A DNA stretch of 64,000 bases, from NCBI RefSeq assembly GCF_900172335.1, contig NZ_FWFX01000005.1, positions 124,001 through 188,000 of the forward strand, given 5' to 3'. The stretch comes from Roseovarius albus (GTDB lineage Bacteria > Pseudomonadota > Alphaproteobacteria > Rhodobacterales > Rhodobacteraceae). Below are positions 55,678 to 63,894 of this stretch, piece by piece; position 1 is the stretch's first letter, and every line of letters starts with the position of its first letter. A model generated the notes under the pieces. That model saw nothing but the letters and a program-made list of their open reading frames with translations. It had not been told where the DNA came from and searched no databases. A program made the position numbers and the translations under genes.

Positions 55678-56598
55678 ATGCCCGGCTTCCTAAAGGAATT
55701 CTTTAACCGCAACGGCATGGGGATGGGATTGACCATTCTGGGCCTGGTTCTGTTTTGGACTGTGGGCCTGATCATTCTGCCCCAATTGTCGATGCTTGAT
55801 TTCTCATTCCGACCCAACCTGCCGCCACCGGAAATTGGTGGACCTAAGGACGTATATACGCTTGAGAACTACAAATACCTGATCTTTGGCCCTGAGGGCG
55901 GCAGTCAGGATTACAACGTTGTCGACCTCAAGGTGTTTTACCGGACGTTGATTGCGGCGGTCTTCGTCACGATCTTTAATCTGATCCTGTGCTATCCGAT
56001 CGCCTATTACCTGGGTCAAACCAAAGGTAATCACATCCGCATTTTTGCGCTGATGTTGATCATTCCATACTGGATCAATGAGATCCTGCGCGCCTTTGCC
56101 CTGCGCATCATTTTTGGCGAAAGCGGGGTGCTGAATACTGTGTTGATGGGTCTTGGAGTGTTTGATACGCCGTTCGACTTTGTCCGCAATGATATCGCAC
56201 TCTATGCTGGTTTGGGGTACGCCTATATCCTGCTGATGATTTTCCCCATCTACAACGTGATCGAAAGCCTTGATCGCAACCAGATCGAGGCGGCACGCGA
56301 TATGGGGGCCTCGTGGTGGCGGATTCACCGTCGCGTGGTCATCCCCTATGCCAAGCCGGGCATCAGTTCGGGCTGTACCATGGTCTTCATGTTGTCAGCC
56401 GGGGCACTGGCTGCGCCTCAGATCCTTGGGGGGCCATCCAGTCTATGGTTCACGCAGCTGATTTACCAGCAGTTCAATGATAACAGCGACTGGCCACAAG
56501 GCGCCGCCTATGCGGTGGTTCTGTTGGTTACCTGTATCTTGCTGGTGCTGCTTGCCATGCGCCTGTTCAAAGTGAACATGGGGGATATTGGCAAATGA
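55678..56598 (+). CDS. PotB-like ABC transporter permease
   Basis: A 306-residue inner-membrane permease with about six helices and the EAA loop IEAARDMGASWWRIHRRVVIP. A soluble insertion after helix 1 (FSFRPNLPPPEIGGPKDVYT) faces the periplasm, as in PotB. AAGGAGG precedes the ATG. It overlaps the second permease gene in AATGATG. Confidence 0.92.
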   Translation: MPGFLKEFFNRNGMGMGLTILGLVLFWTVGLIILPQLSMLDFSFRPNLPPPEIGGPKDVYTLENYKYLIFGPEGGSQDYNVVDLKVFYRTLIAAVFVTIFNLILCYPIAYYLGQTKGNHIRIFALMLIIPYWINEILRAFALRIIFGESGVLNTVLMGLGVFDTPFDFVRNDIALYAGLGYAYILLMIFPIYNVIESLDRNQIEAARDMGASWWRIHRRVVIPYAKPGISSGCTMVFMLSAGALAAPQILGGPSSLWFTQLIYQQFNDNSDWPQGAAYAVVLLVTCILLVLLAMRLFKVNMGDIGK

Positions 56599-57878
56599 TG
56601 AGCGAACGTATCATTCGTTATAGCATCTGGATCTATCTGGGCATTTTCTTTGCCTATCTGTTGGGTCCATTGGTGATCATGTCGATCACGGCCTTTAACT
56701 CCCCCACCTTTCCGCGGGCCACACCGTGGGAATGCCTGACCTTTGAATGGTTTTCGGCCCTGTTTCAGGATCAGCGTATTCTGAACGGGATCAAAAATTC
56801 GATCATCGTGGGGTTGGGGACGGTAATACTGTCGGTGTCGATGGGTCTGGCAGGCGCGCTTATGCTGACCCAGATCTGGCCAAAGCTGCGGGCTACATAT
56901 TACACGATTATCATCGCGCCGATCCTTATTCCCGGCGTGGTTCTTGGTATCTCAACGCTGGTGTTCTGGGATCGAATCAACCGGATGTTGGGATTGGGTG
57001 CAGACAGCTTCCTGTCGAACGGGTTGTTCCTGACGATCATTGGTCAATCGACCTTTATCGCCAGTTATTGCCTGTTGGTTCTGGTGGCGCGGTTGCAGCG
57101 TTATGATCTGGCCCTGACCGAGGCGGCGCTTGATCTGGGGGCCAGCCATGCACAGGCGTTTCGCAAGATCTTGTTGCCGTTCATGCGCCCGGCGATTGCG
57201 TCGGCTGCGGTTCTCGCATTCTTGGCAAGTTTTGAGAACTATAACACTACCACGTTTACCTTTGGAGAATACCCAACACTGACGATCGAACTGGCGCAAA
57301 AGGTCCGCTATGGCATCACGCCGGCGATTTCCGCGCTTGCGTTCATCATCGTGGCGCTGACGGTGTTCTTTGCCCTGATCAACGAAAGCAAGATCAAACG
57401 CAAAGAACAAGTCATGGAGGCGCGTAAAAATGCCACCGTGGCTGAGCTGAGCAAAGGTGTGAAGGTTCCCGGTTTCCTGAGCGGTAATCCGGCGGCCATC
57501 GTGCTGGTGTTGTTCTGCATCGGGTCTGTGGCCGTGGTCGGTACTGCAACCGCATATAGCCCGGATCAGTGTATCGCCCGTGTCAAAGAGCAAAAGCAAA
57601 TCGAAGCTGAAGAGCGGATCAAGGAACTGCGTCGCAAGCGTGACGCAGACAACCTGAAGAAGTTCAAAGGCGTCTTTGATCCTGACGAAATTTCGCCAGA
57701 AGAAGAGGAAGCACCAAAACAAGACAACAATTCTGGGTTCGGCGGCGTCTTTGACCCGAACGCATTGAGCGGTGATGACGATGCGCAGGATGGCAGCGAC
57801 GCTTCAGGTGGCGATGAAAGTGGCAATAACTCTGGATTTGGTGGGGTGTTTGATCCCAACAATCTGAATTCAGATTAA
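56595..57878 (+). CDS. PotC-like ABC permease with long repeat-bearing C-terminal extension
   Basis: Residues 1-262 are a normal PotC-type permease (EAA loop EAALDLGASHAQAFRKILLP). Family members usually stop near 260-290, but this one runs to 427 residues: a linker, an additional hydrophobic helix (about 299-320, AIVLVLFCIGSVAVVGTATA), a charged helical stretch (328-358), and three repeats of GVFDP (359-363, 383-387, 417-421), the last two within the near-identical NNSGFGGVFDPN. The added helix would place the acidic repeat tail on the other face from the normal C terminus, i.e. the periplasm. It is the last gene before a strong terminator. Confidence 0.92.
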   Translation: MMSERIIRYSIWIYLGIFFAYLLGPLVIMSITAFNSPTFPRATPWECLTFEWFSALFQDQRILNGIKNSIIVGLGTVILSVSMGLAGALMLTQIWPKLRATYYTIIIAPILIPGVVLGISTLVFWDRINRMLGLGADSFLSNGLFLTIIGQSTFIASYCLLVLVARLQRYDLALTEAALDLGASHAQAFRKILLPFMRPAIASAAVLAFLASFENYNTTTFTFGEYPTLTIELAQKVRYGITPAISALAFIIVALTVFFALINESKIKRKEQVMEARKNATVAELSKGVKVPGFLSGNPAAIVLVLFCIGSVAVVGTATAYSPDQCIARVKEQKQIEAEERIKELRRKRDADNLKKFKGVFDPDEISPEEEEAPKQDNNSGFGGVFDPNALSGDDDAQDGSDASGGDESGNNSGFGGVFDPNNLNSD

Positions 57879-57884
57879 TGCCTG

Positions 57885-57916
57885 ATCCGAGCCGCCTATG
57901 ATGAGGCGGCTCGGAT
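57885..57916. terminator. Bidirectional terminator between permease and PMH-like gene
   Basis: ATCCGAGCCGCCT-ATGATG-AGGCGGCTCGGAT is a perfect 13-bp stem between convergent genes, followed by ACTTTAAT on the plus strand. It starts 7 bp after the permease stop. Confidence 0.85.
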
Positions 57917-57919
57917 ACT

Positions 57920-59452
57920 TTAATGACGAGTGCGGGTTTTCGGACCATCTGATGTGATCGAGTCTAAAGACAATGTATGATCCATGTTGCGCATGCGGTG
58001 ACGTAGCATTGCGCGGGTCAGCCGATTGAGATCAGCCGTGTATTTGGGATTGTGGGCAACGTTTTCCATCTCGCCTTTGCCATTATGATCAAAAAACATG
58101 GGCGGTAGTTCAGCTGCGAATTCAACAAGCGTGAAACGCTGGTCGCGCAGGATGCCGAGGCAAGAGTCGCTAGGCCCGGTCTTTAGTGTTCTTTCCCATA
58201 TCGTCGGGTTTTCCGGTTCGGAAAAATCAAGTTCTGAAAAACTATAGCTGCGCCAGTCACCTGGCGTTTCTCCGAGAAGCAGTGGAAGCAGCGAACGTCC
58301 ATCCATGGAATTTGGAATCTCTTGCCCGATCCAATCCAGAATCGTAGGGGTGACATCGATGGATTCGGTAGGAACAGTCACAACCTGCCCCGCATTGGCA
58401 ATATTGTCTGGCAGGCGAATGATCAAAGGAGTGTGATAGGCGGCATCATAGACTGTCATTTTGCCCCAAGCGTACCGATCGCCCAGCATTTCTCCGTGAT
58501 CGGCAGTGATCACCAGCATTGTGTTATCATACTGGCCGCTGGTTTTGAGGTAATCGATCACGCGCCCGATATGGTGATCGACTTCGGTTGCGAGACCCAG
58601 ATAGACCGAGCGCAGAGTTTGGATGTTTTCATCAGTTGGCTCTAAGTCTGGGAACCCTTCGACAAACTTGGCGGCGTTCACGCTTTGGAGCATTGGGCTA
58701 AAAAACGGATGAAGGTCTTCTTCGGCTTCCATGCTGGCCAAACGTTGCGGCAGCGGAAGGTCGTTTGGGTCGTACATGTCATTGTACCGCGCTGGGGCCA
58801 CCAGCGGGGGGTGTGGGCGGATGTACGTGAGGTGTGCAAACCAGTTTTGGCTGGAATAGGCTCTGATTTTCCCTAAAAACGAATCTGTTAGGAAAGCTGT
58901 GTCGCTATGCTCTGCCGCGTAAATGGCTGGGCCATTCAGGCGCTGGGTTCCGTCCTCATCGGCTTGCGGTTTATAGATGTCCCAATAATTGTCGAACTCA
59001 TATCCTTCGGACATCAATAGCGATTGCCAAGGATATGACATTTCCATCCGCATCTCGGTAATTTCGTGAAAGCCGACCATCGGGTATTCATAGGTTTTCA
59101 TCGCCGGGTCATTGGCATGATGCACACGCGGATCTGATGATGTGTCGGTGTAGCCAAACAACATTGGCAAATACCCGGCTTTGCGGATTTCAGTGGCGAG
59201 ATTGGGGATATCGTGTCGCAATGGTGTGCCGTTGCGGACCGAGCGGTGGTTCATCGCATACTGCCCAGTCAGGATCGAGGCGCGTGACGGTCCGCAAGGG
59301 TTGGTGACTGAAAAGTGCCGATCAAACGTCACGGCGTCTTTCATCAAAGCGCGCATGTTGGGGAGGTCAACATGCTTAGCCAATGCGCCATTCAGAGAAT
59401 CCGCACGCAATTGATCAATGATGATGAACAGCACATTCCGTGTTTTTGCCAT
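57920..59452 (-). CDS. Phosphonate monoester hydrolase / phosphodiesterase-like sulfatase-fold enzyme
   Basis: A 510-residue alkaline-phosphatase-superfamily enzyme. The N terminus goes straight into the first strand and metal site (RNVLFIIIDQLRADSL), with no signal peptide, so it is cytoplasmic. The FGly-forming motif is NPCGPSRASILTGQY (C-x-P-S-R), followed by MNHRSVRNGTPL and GYTDTSSDPR, which match the phosphonate monoester hydrolase family rather than ordinary arylsulfatases; RPHPPLVAPA and ITADHGEMLGDRYAWGK complete the metal site. It probably hydrolyses an imported phosphodiester or phosphonate ester. It is convergent with the importer and divergent from the DeoR gene. Confidence 0.85.
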   Translation of the reverse strand: MAKTRNVLFIIIDQLRADSLNGALAKHVDLPNMRALMKDAVTFDRHFSVTNPCGPSRASILTGQYAMNHRSVRNGTPLRHDIPNLATEIRKAGYLPMLFGYTDTSSDPRVHHANDPAMKTYEYPMVGFHEITEMRMEMSYPWQSLLMSEGYEFDNYWDIYKPQADEDGTQRLNGPAIYAAEHSDTAFLTDSFLGKIRAYSSQNWFAHLTYIRPHPPLVAPARYNDMYDPNDLPLPQRLASMEAEEDLHPFFSPMLQSVNAAKFVEGFPDLEPTDENIQTLRSVYLGLATEVDHHIGRVIDYLKTSGQYDNTMLVITADHGEMLGDRYAWGKMTVYDAAYHTPLIIRLPDNIANAGQVVTVPTESIDVTPTILDWIGQEIPNSMDGRSLLPLLLGETPGDWRSYSFSELDFSEPENPTIWERTLKTGPSDSCLGILRDQRFTLVEFAAELPPMFFDHNGKGEMENVAHNPKYTADLNRLTRAMLRHRMRNMDHTLSLDSITSDGPKTRTRH

Positions 59453-59553
59453 GTTTAGTGTCCCGCTAGATGCGTTCGTAAGCCGTGTTGAATTTGTAGT
59501 TTAAGCTCAAGCATAACTTAGGGCTGGGCGCAATTGTGAAATATGCTGGTATT

Positions 59554-59580
59554 TGACCGAATATCCCTCATTTTCGGTCA
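59554..59580. promoter_or_regulatory. Candidate DeoR operator
   Basis: TGACCGAA (59554-59561) and TTCGGTCA (59573-59580) form a perfect 8-bp inverted repeat with an 11-bp spacer. Related CGAAATATT and CGAATAATGACC motifs follow within 25 bp. The site lies in the 200-bp divergent gap between the PMH-like and DeoR genes, where a DeoR-family repressor would be expected to bind. Confidence 0.6.
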
Positions 59581-59652
59581 GTATCTCGAAATATTCTGCG
59601 AATAATGACCGTTTATGTTGATTTTTGTGTGAATTTGCGTGTTTATAGCGGA

Positions 59653-60438
59653 ATGAAGGATCACTCTGCACATTCCCATAGGGAACTGGAGTTGCTGGCC
59701 GCCCTGAGGCGGTTGGGCGGCTCTGCCCGTTCTGCCGATTTGGCGCGACTGTTGGACGTGTCTGAGGAAACAGTGCGCCGCGCTATCAAGTCCTTGGCCA
59801 AGGCAGGGGTGCTGCAACGTGTTCACGGGGGCGCGCATCTGGCCGGAAGTCAGGGGGATTCCAGTTTCTTTCAGCGGATTTCGGAATTTTCCAAGCAAAA
59901 GAAGGCGATCGCCGCCGCCGTACCGGACATGATCGAGCGCGGATTGACGGTGTTTCTTGATGTGGGGTCAACCACTGCGTTCATTGCCGAAGAGTTGAGG
60001 CTTCGTACAGATCTGACCTTTGTAACCAATTCGATCAGCGTGGCGCAAACCTTGGTGAGCCATGAGGGCAATCGCGTCCATATCCTGGGCGGCGAAATGC
60101 AAAACAACGAACGTGGCGCGTTTGGGCATATGACGGAAAATCAGGCGCGCCGGTTTTCTTATGACTTGGCGATACTGTCCGCTGATGGATTTTCTGCCCA
60201 GTCCGGCCCGCTTTACCTGAATGCAGCTGAGGCCTCGTTAAGCGAAGTGGTGGCTGATTGCGCCGGTCAGATTTTTCTGCCGGTTGATCATCACAAGTTT
60301 TCGGCGCGCGCACCGCATCGGGGGATAGATCCGCACCGAGTTGATGCCTTGCTGGCCGATCAGATGCCATCCGATGATTTGGTGTCCGCCCTGAAAAACT
60401 GGGATGTCACTTTGAAAATTTGTGAAGGAAAAGATTAA
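59653..60438 (+). CDS. DeoR/GlpR-family transcriptional regulator
   Basis: A 261-residue regulator with N-terminal HTH (LAALRRLGGSARSADLARLL, SEETVRRAIKSLAKAGVLQRVHGGA) and a C-terminal sugar-phosphate-sensing domain (IFLDVGSTTAFIAEEL-type segment, VHILGGEM, LAILSADGFS). Family members typically respond to phosphorylated sugars or glycerol-3-phosphate, fitting an organophosphate pathway. Start ATG 59653 (MKDHSAHSHRELELL) is chosen; an upstream GTG/ATG reading from 59605 adds unlike residues. Its stop overlaps the next gene (TAATG). Confidence 0.9.
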   Translation: MKDHSAHSHRELELLAALRRLGGSARSADLARLLDVSEETVRRAIKSLAKAGVLQRVHGGAHLAGSQGDSSFFQRISEFSKQKKAIAAAVPDMIERGLTVFLDVGSTTAFIAEELRLRTDLTFVTNSISVAQTLVSHEGNRVHILGGEMQNNERGAFGHMTENQARRFSYDLAILSADGFSAQSGPLYLNAAEASLSEVVADCAGQIFLPVDHHKFSARAPHRGIDPHRVDALLADQMPSDDLVSALKNWDVTLKICEGKD

Positions 60439-61220
60439 TGCCGCAAGCCGAGTTGGAGCTTTCTTTGAAGGAGCACGCTGCCCGAATTGCTGATATCGCG
60501 GGCAATGCGGCGCGGGGGTATTTTCGTGGGCGATTGGGGGTCGAGTTCAAGGCCGATGAAAGCCCGGTGACCCAAGCGGACAAAGGGGTAGAGGCAGAGG
60601 TGCGTGCTTATCTGAAAAAACATTTCCCTGACCATGGGATCTTTGGTGAAGAGCACGGGATTGAGGGGGAGAACCGGAGCCAAATGTGGGTGATTGACCC
60701 GATTGATGGCACCCGTTCGTTTTTATCAGGCCATCCCCTGTTTGGGTTTTTGCTTTGCCATCTGGTTGAGGGAAGTCCCCAGATCGGTGTGATTGGCATG
60801 CCAGCACTGAATGAGGTGCTGATCGGTGTGCGGGGGAATGGTACGACATTGAATGGCACACGAGTTCATAGCTCTGACCAAACGGAGCTATCGAAAGCGA
60901 TTTTGTTCATCAACGAGGGGGAGAAGCTGCACCGTGATTACCCCGCCATGTTTGGTCAGTTGATCACATCGGCACAGACCATGCGATTTTCTTATGATTG
61001 TTACCCGCACGCCTTGCTTGCGATGGGGCATGTTGATGCTGTGGTTGATTATGATCTTCAGCCCTATGACTATTTGGCCGTTTCTGTTGTGGTCGAAGAG
61101 GCTGGTGGTATTGTCACGGATTGGGACGGCAACGCGCTGACGCTCGAGGCCGATGGCCGAATTGTCTCCGCGGCATCACCGGAGCTTCACAAGCAACTTT
61201 TGGAACAGGTGAACATCTAA
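60438..61220 (+). CDS. Inositol monophosphatase-family phosphatase
   Basis: A 260-residue Mg-dependent, Li-sensitive-type phosphatase with metal motifs GEEHG (about 72-76) and DPIDGTRSFLSGHP; the third motif, normally WDxAAG, reads YDLQPYDYLAVSVVVEEAGG. Members act on inositol phosphates, histidinol phosphate or PAP. The motif suits the HisN-like subgroup, but the operon with DeoR and a Na/Pi transporter suggests removal of phosphate from an organophosphate. It starts within the DeoR stop (TAATG) and ends 1 bp before the next ATG. Confidence 0.9.
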   Translation: MPQAELELSLKEHAARIADIAGNAARGYFRGRLGVEFKADESPVTQADKGVEAEVRAYLKKHFPDHGIFGEEHGIEGENRSQMWVIDPIDGTRSFLSGHPLFGFLLCHLVEGSPQIGVIGMPALNEVLIGVRGNGTTLNGTRVHSSDQTELSKAILFINEGEKLHRDYPAMFGQLITSAQTMRFSYDCYPHALLAMGHVDAVVDYDLQPYDYLAVSVVVEEAGGIVTDWDGNALTLEADGRIVSAASPELHKQLLEQVNI

Positions 61221-61221
61221 C

Positions 61222-62907
61222 ATGGCAATCCTGAGTTTTATCATCCAGCTCGCGGGCGCAACGATGTTATTGCTGTTCGCGGTGCGCATGGTCCGTACGG
61301 GGATCGAGCGCAGCTATGGGGCATCGTTCCAGCGACTGATGACGTCTGGGCAAAGCCCGCTGCAATCTTCGGCGGCAGGCGTGGGGTTGGCAATTGTGTT
61401 GCAAAGCTCGGCGGCGGTGGCCCTACTCGCGTCAGGGTTTGTTGCCAGTGGATTCATGAACTTTCCAACCGCTCTTGCGGTGGTGCTGGGTGGAGACTTG
61501 GGATCAGCTTTGGTGATCCAAATTCTGTCATTTCGCTTGGACTGGCTGGTGCCCGTCTTGCTGGCGATAGGCGGTTACCTATTTGTGAAGGTCGAAAATC
61601 GCAAATGGCGGCAGGCAGGGCGGATCTTTATGGGGATCGCCTTTATCCTGATCTCGTTGCGATTCCTGCGCGAGGCAATGGACCCAATCCGTGACAGTGC
61701 ATTCTTGCCTGCCATCGCCGAATATCTGGCACGCGATTATATCACGGCGTTTTTGGTTGGCGCTGCGCTGGCTTTTGTTATGCATTCAAGTGTGGCCGCC
61801 ATTTTGATGTGCGTCACCTTGGTGCAGATCAATGCCATTCCATTTGCCGCCGGCCTGTCATTGGTGTTGGGGGCCAATCTGGGGTCGGCGTTTATTCCTG
61901 TTTGGCTGACCAGAGGCATGGAATCCTGTGCTCGTCGAATTCCCTATGCCAATCTGGCATTGCGCGGCGTTTGGGCGGTATTTGCTTTGTTTAGTGTCAA
62001 TTTACTGTTGCGCTCGGGGGCAATCAGTATTCCTGAAAGTGGCCAGATGCTGGTGATGGCACACATAGCATTCAACGCTGCACTGGTTGTTCTGGCGATG
62101 CCGTTTGGCAAAGCACTTGAGGGGCTGTTCAAAACGCTGTTGCCGGATCATGCTAATCTGCCGGGCAATGATCCTCTGGCTGCGCGTCCTGTGTCAGCGC
62201 TTGATGTTGACGATATTGGGACACCGGCGCAGGCGATTTCCAGTCTTAAGAAAGAATTGCTGCGTATGTCTGATTTGGTGGATGCAATGTTCCGGCCCGT
62301 TCTGGACCTCTATAAGGTCAAAGACCCAGACAAAGCCCGGGCCATTCAAAGCATGGACCTTGAAGTTAATGAATGTCTGTCCGGCATTCGTGAATTTGTG
62401 GCTGCGATCCCCACCGAGGAATTTGGCAAAGAAAACGCCAAAGTTGTTCGTGACCTGATGGAATATGCCATTCGGTTGGAGACGGCGGGCGATGTCGTGG
62501 CCAAACGCCTGACGGTGCTGTCCAAGGACCTTCACAAGATTGATGCGCAATTTTCTCGTGAGGGGTGGGCGGAACTGGTACGAATGCATGAAAGCATCAT
62601 TTCCAATCTCAAACTGGCGTCGAACATCCTTGTTTCGGATGATCTGGAAAGCGCGCGCATTCTGAGCTTAGAGAAGACCGAGCTGAAACGTGCCGAACGT
62701 CAAAGCCGCAAGGGCCATCTGAAACGGCTGCAAAACGGGCAAGCGGAAAGCTTTGAAACCAGCGATATTCATCTGGAGACCCTGAGGGCGCTGCGCGAGT
62801 TCAACAGTCACATCGCGGCGGTTGCTTACCCGGTGCTTTACCGCAATGGCCAGCTTTTGGAGACTCGCTTGATCGAAGACATGCCAACGCTTGAGAGTGC
62901 AGAATAA
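61222..62907 (+). CDS. Na/Pi cotransporter (NptA/YjbB-like) with PhoU-like C terminus
   Basis: A 561-residue membrane protein. The N-terminal 320 residues hold two inverted Na/Pi repeats with the QSS motifs (AIVLQSSAAVALLASGFVAS; AFVMHSSVAAILMCVTL) and the GGDLGSA / GANLGSA loops. The C-terminal 230 residues are a PhoU-like helical domain. Bacterial members of this type can export phosphate. Directly after the phosphatase gene, it may relieve the phosphate surplus from organophosphate breakdown. It is convergent with the RpiR gene. Confidence 0.9.
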   Translation: MAILSFIIQLAGATMLLLFAVRMVRTGIERSYGASFQRLMTSGQSPLQSSAAGVGLAIVLQSSAAVALLASGFVASGFMNFPTALAVVLGGDLGSALVIQILSFRLDWLVPVLLAIGGYLFVKVENRKWRQAGRIFMGIAFILISLRFLREAMDPIRDSAFLPAIAEYLARDYITAFLVGAALAFVMHSSVAAILMCVTLVQINAIPFAAGLSLVLGANLGSAFIPVWLTRGMESCARRIPYANLALRGVWAVFALFSVNLLLRSGAISIPESGQMLVMAHIAFNAALVVLAMPFGKALEGLFKTLLPDHANLPGNDPLAARPVSALDVDDIGTPAQAISSLKKELLRMSDLVDAMFRPVLDLYKVKDPDKARAIQSMDLEVNECLSGIREFVAAIPTEEFGKENAKVVRDLMEYAIRLETAGDVVAKRLTVLSKDLHKIDAQFSREGWAELVRMHESIISNLKLASNILVSDDLESARILSLEKTELKRAERQSRKGHLKRLQNGQAESFETSDIHLETLRALREFNSHIAAVAYPVLYRNGQLLETRLIEDMPTLESAE

Positions 62908-62920
62908 AGCGCCTTAGCGG

Positions 62921-63775
62921 TCAGGTGAATTTCCGAAAAAGTTTGGTGTCATCAAACACGCCTTCAAGCGCGTCGGTGCGTTCTTTGACCGATTCCCACG
63001 TGGCTTCTTGCACCGATGCGATGGCGCATTCAGCCAATAACAGGAGCGATTGGCAGGAATCCCATGCGGAGGGCACCGCAATGCGGGCACCAAAGCTGTA
63101 TTGGGCGAAGCGGTGAATGGGGGACCGCCACTGATCCGTAAAAAGGGCCACCTTGGCCCCGCGTTTTTGCGCCATCTGTGCCATGAGCAACGTGTCATTC
63201 TGATAGCGCCGGACATCGAAGGTGATCAGAAGATCATCTTCCCTGATGTCCAACAGGTCATGTGCCCAGGCCGAGCTTGCTGGGATCAAGCGGACCTCGG
63301 CCCGGATCATCTGCAAGTGCAGGTACAAATACTGCGCAATGGTGTGAGAGATGCGCCCCCCTGCGATGTAGATGCGCCGGTTTGGGTCGGCAATGAGGGC
63401 GCAGACGGCGTCAAAAGCCTCGATATCAAGATGTTCCAACGTCGCGCGCTGGTTTTCTTGCGAGGCACGGGAATAGCGGTTGACAATATGTTGTTCGGGT
63501 AGCTCATTCTGCCACGCATCGCGTTTTGCAATCGGGTTCGAAATAACCTCGCCCAGCTCTACACGTAGGTTGGCTTGGAAATCGGGAAAGCCCTTGAAGC
63601 CCAGCTTGCGCACCATGCGCAACACGGTTGGCGTGGAAACCCCTGCCTTTTCTGCGATCTCGGTCATGCTGCCGAGACCGGAGATTGGATAGTCTCCCAA
63701 GATAGACTCGGCCAATTGCAGCTCTGACCGCGTCATCTCTTTGGTGGTGGCTTGTATTTTTTCGGCGATCGACAT
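62921..63775 (-). CDS. RpiR/MurR-family transcriptional regulator
   Basis: A 284-residue regulator: N-terminal RpiR HTH (IAEKIQATTKEMTRSELQLAESIL, MTEIAEKAGVSTPTVLRMVRKLGFKGFPDFQ) and a C-terminal SIS sugar-phosphate-binding domain (NRRIYIAGGRISHTIAQYL). ATG 63775 (MSIAEKIQ) is chosen over a longer opening that runs into the divergent gene. It shares a 119-bp intergenic region with the N-formylglutamate amidohydrolase gene and may control it. Confidence 0.92.
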   Translation of the reverse strand: MSIAEKIQATTKEMTRSELQLAESILGDYPISGLGSMTEIAEKAGVSTPTVLRMVRKLGFKGFPDFQANLRVELGEVISNPIAKRDAWQNELPEQHIVNRYSRASQENQRATLEHLDIEAFDAVCALIADPNRRIYIAGGRISHTIAQYLYLHLQMIRAEVRLIPASSAWAHDLLDIREDDLLITFDVRRYQNDTLLMAQMAQKRGAKVALFTDQWRSPIHRFAQYSFGARIAVPSAWDSCQSLLLLAECAIASVQEATWESVKERTDALEGVFDDTKLFRKFT

Positions 63776-63894
63776 GCGTTCTCCGGTTTTTTGGCTCCGT
63801 ATTCTGTACAATACATTACAAAAACAAAAACCGCGATACGATAATTTCAGTAAATTTCTTGACAGGGGTAATATTTTTGGAAAATATTTTACAA
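63776..63894. promoter_or_regulatory. Divergent control region RpiR / N-formylglutamate amidohydrolase
   Basis: AT-rich gap with two palindrome-like motifs: TGTACAATACATTACA near 63805-63820 and the imperfect inverted repeat GTAATATTTTTGGAAAATATTTTAC at about 63868-63892. TTGACA (63859-63864) followed 17 bp later by AAATAT could be a promoter for the rightward gene. RpiR regulators are known to bind such A/T-rich palindromes. Confidence 0.5.
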
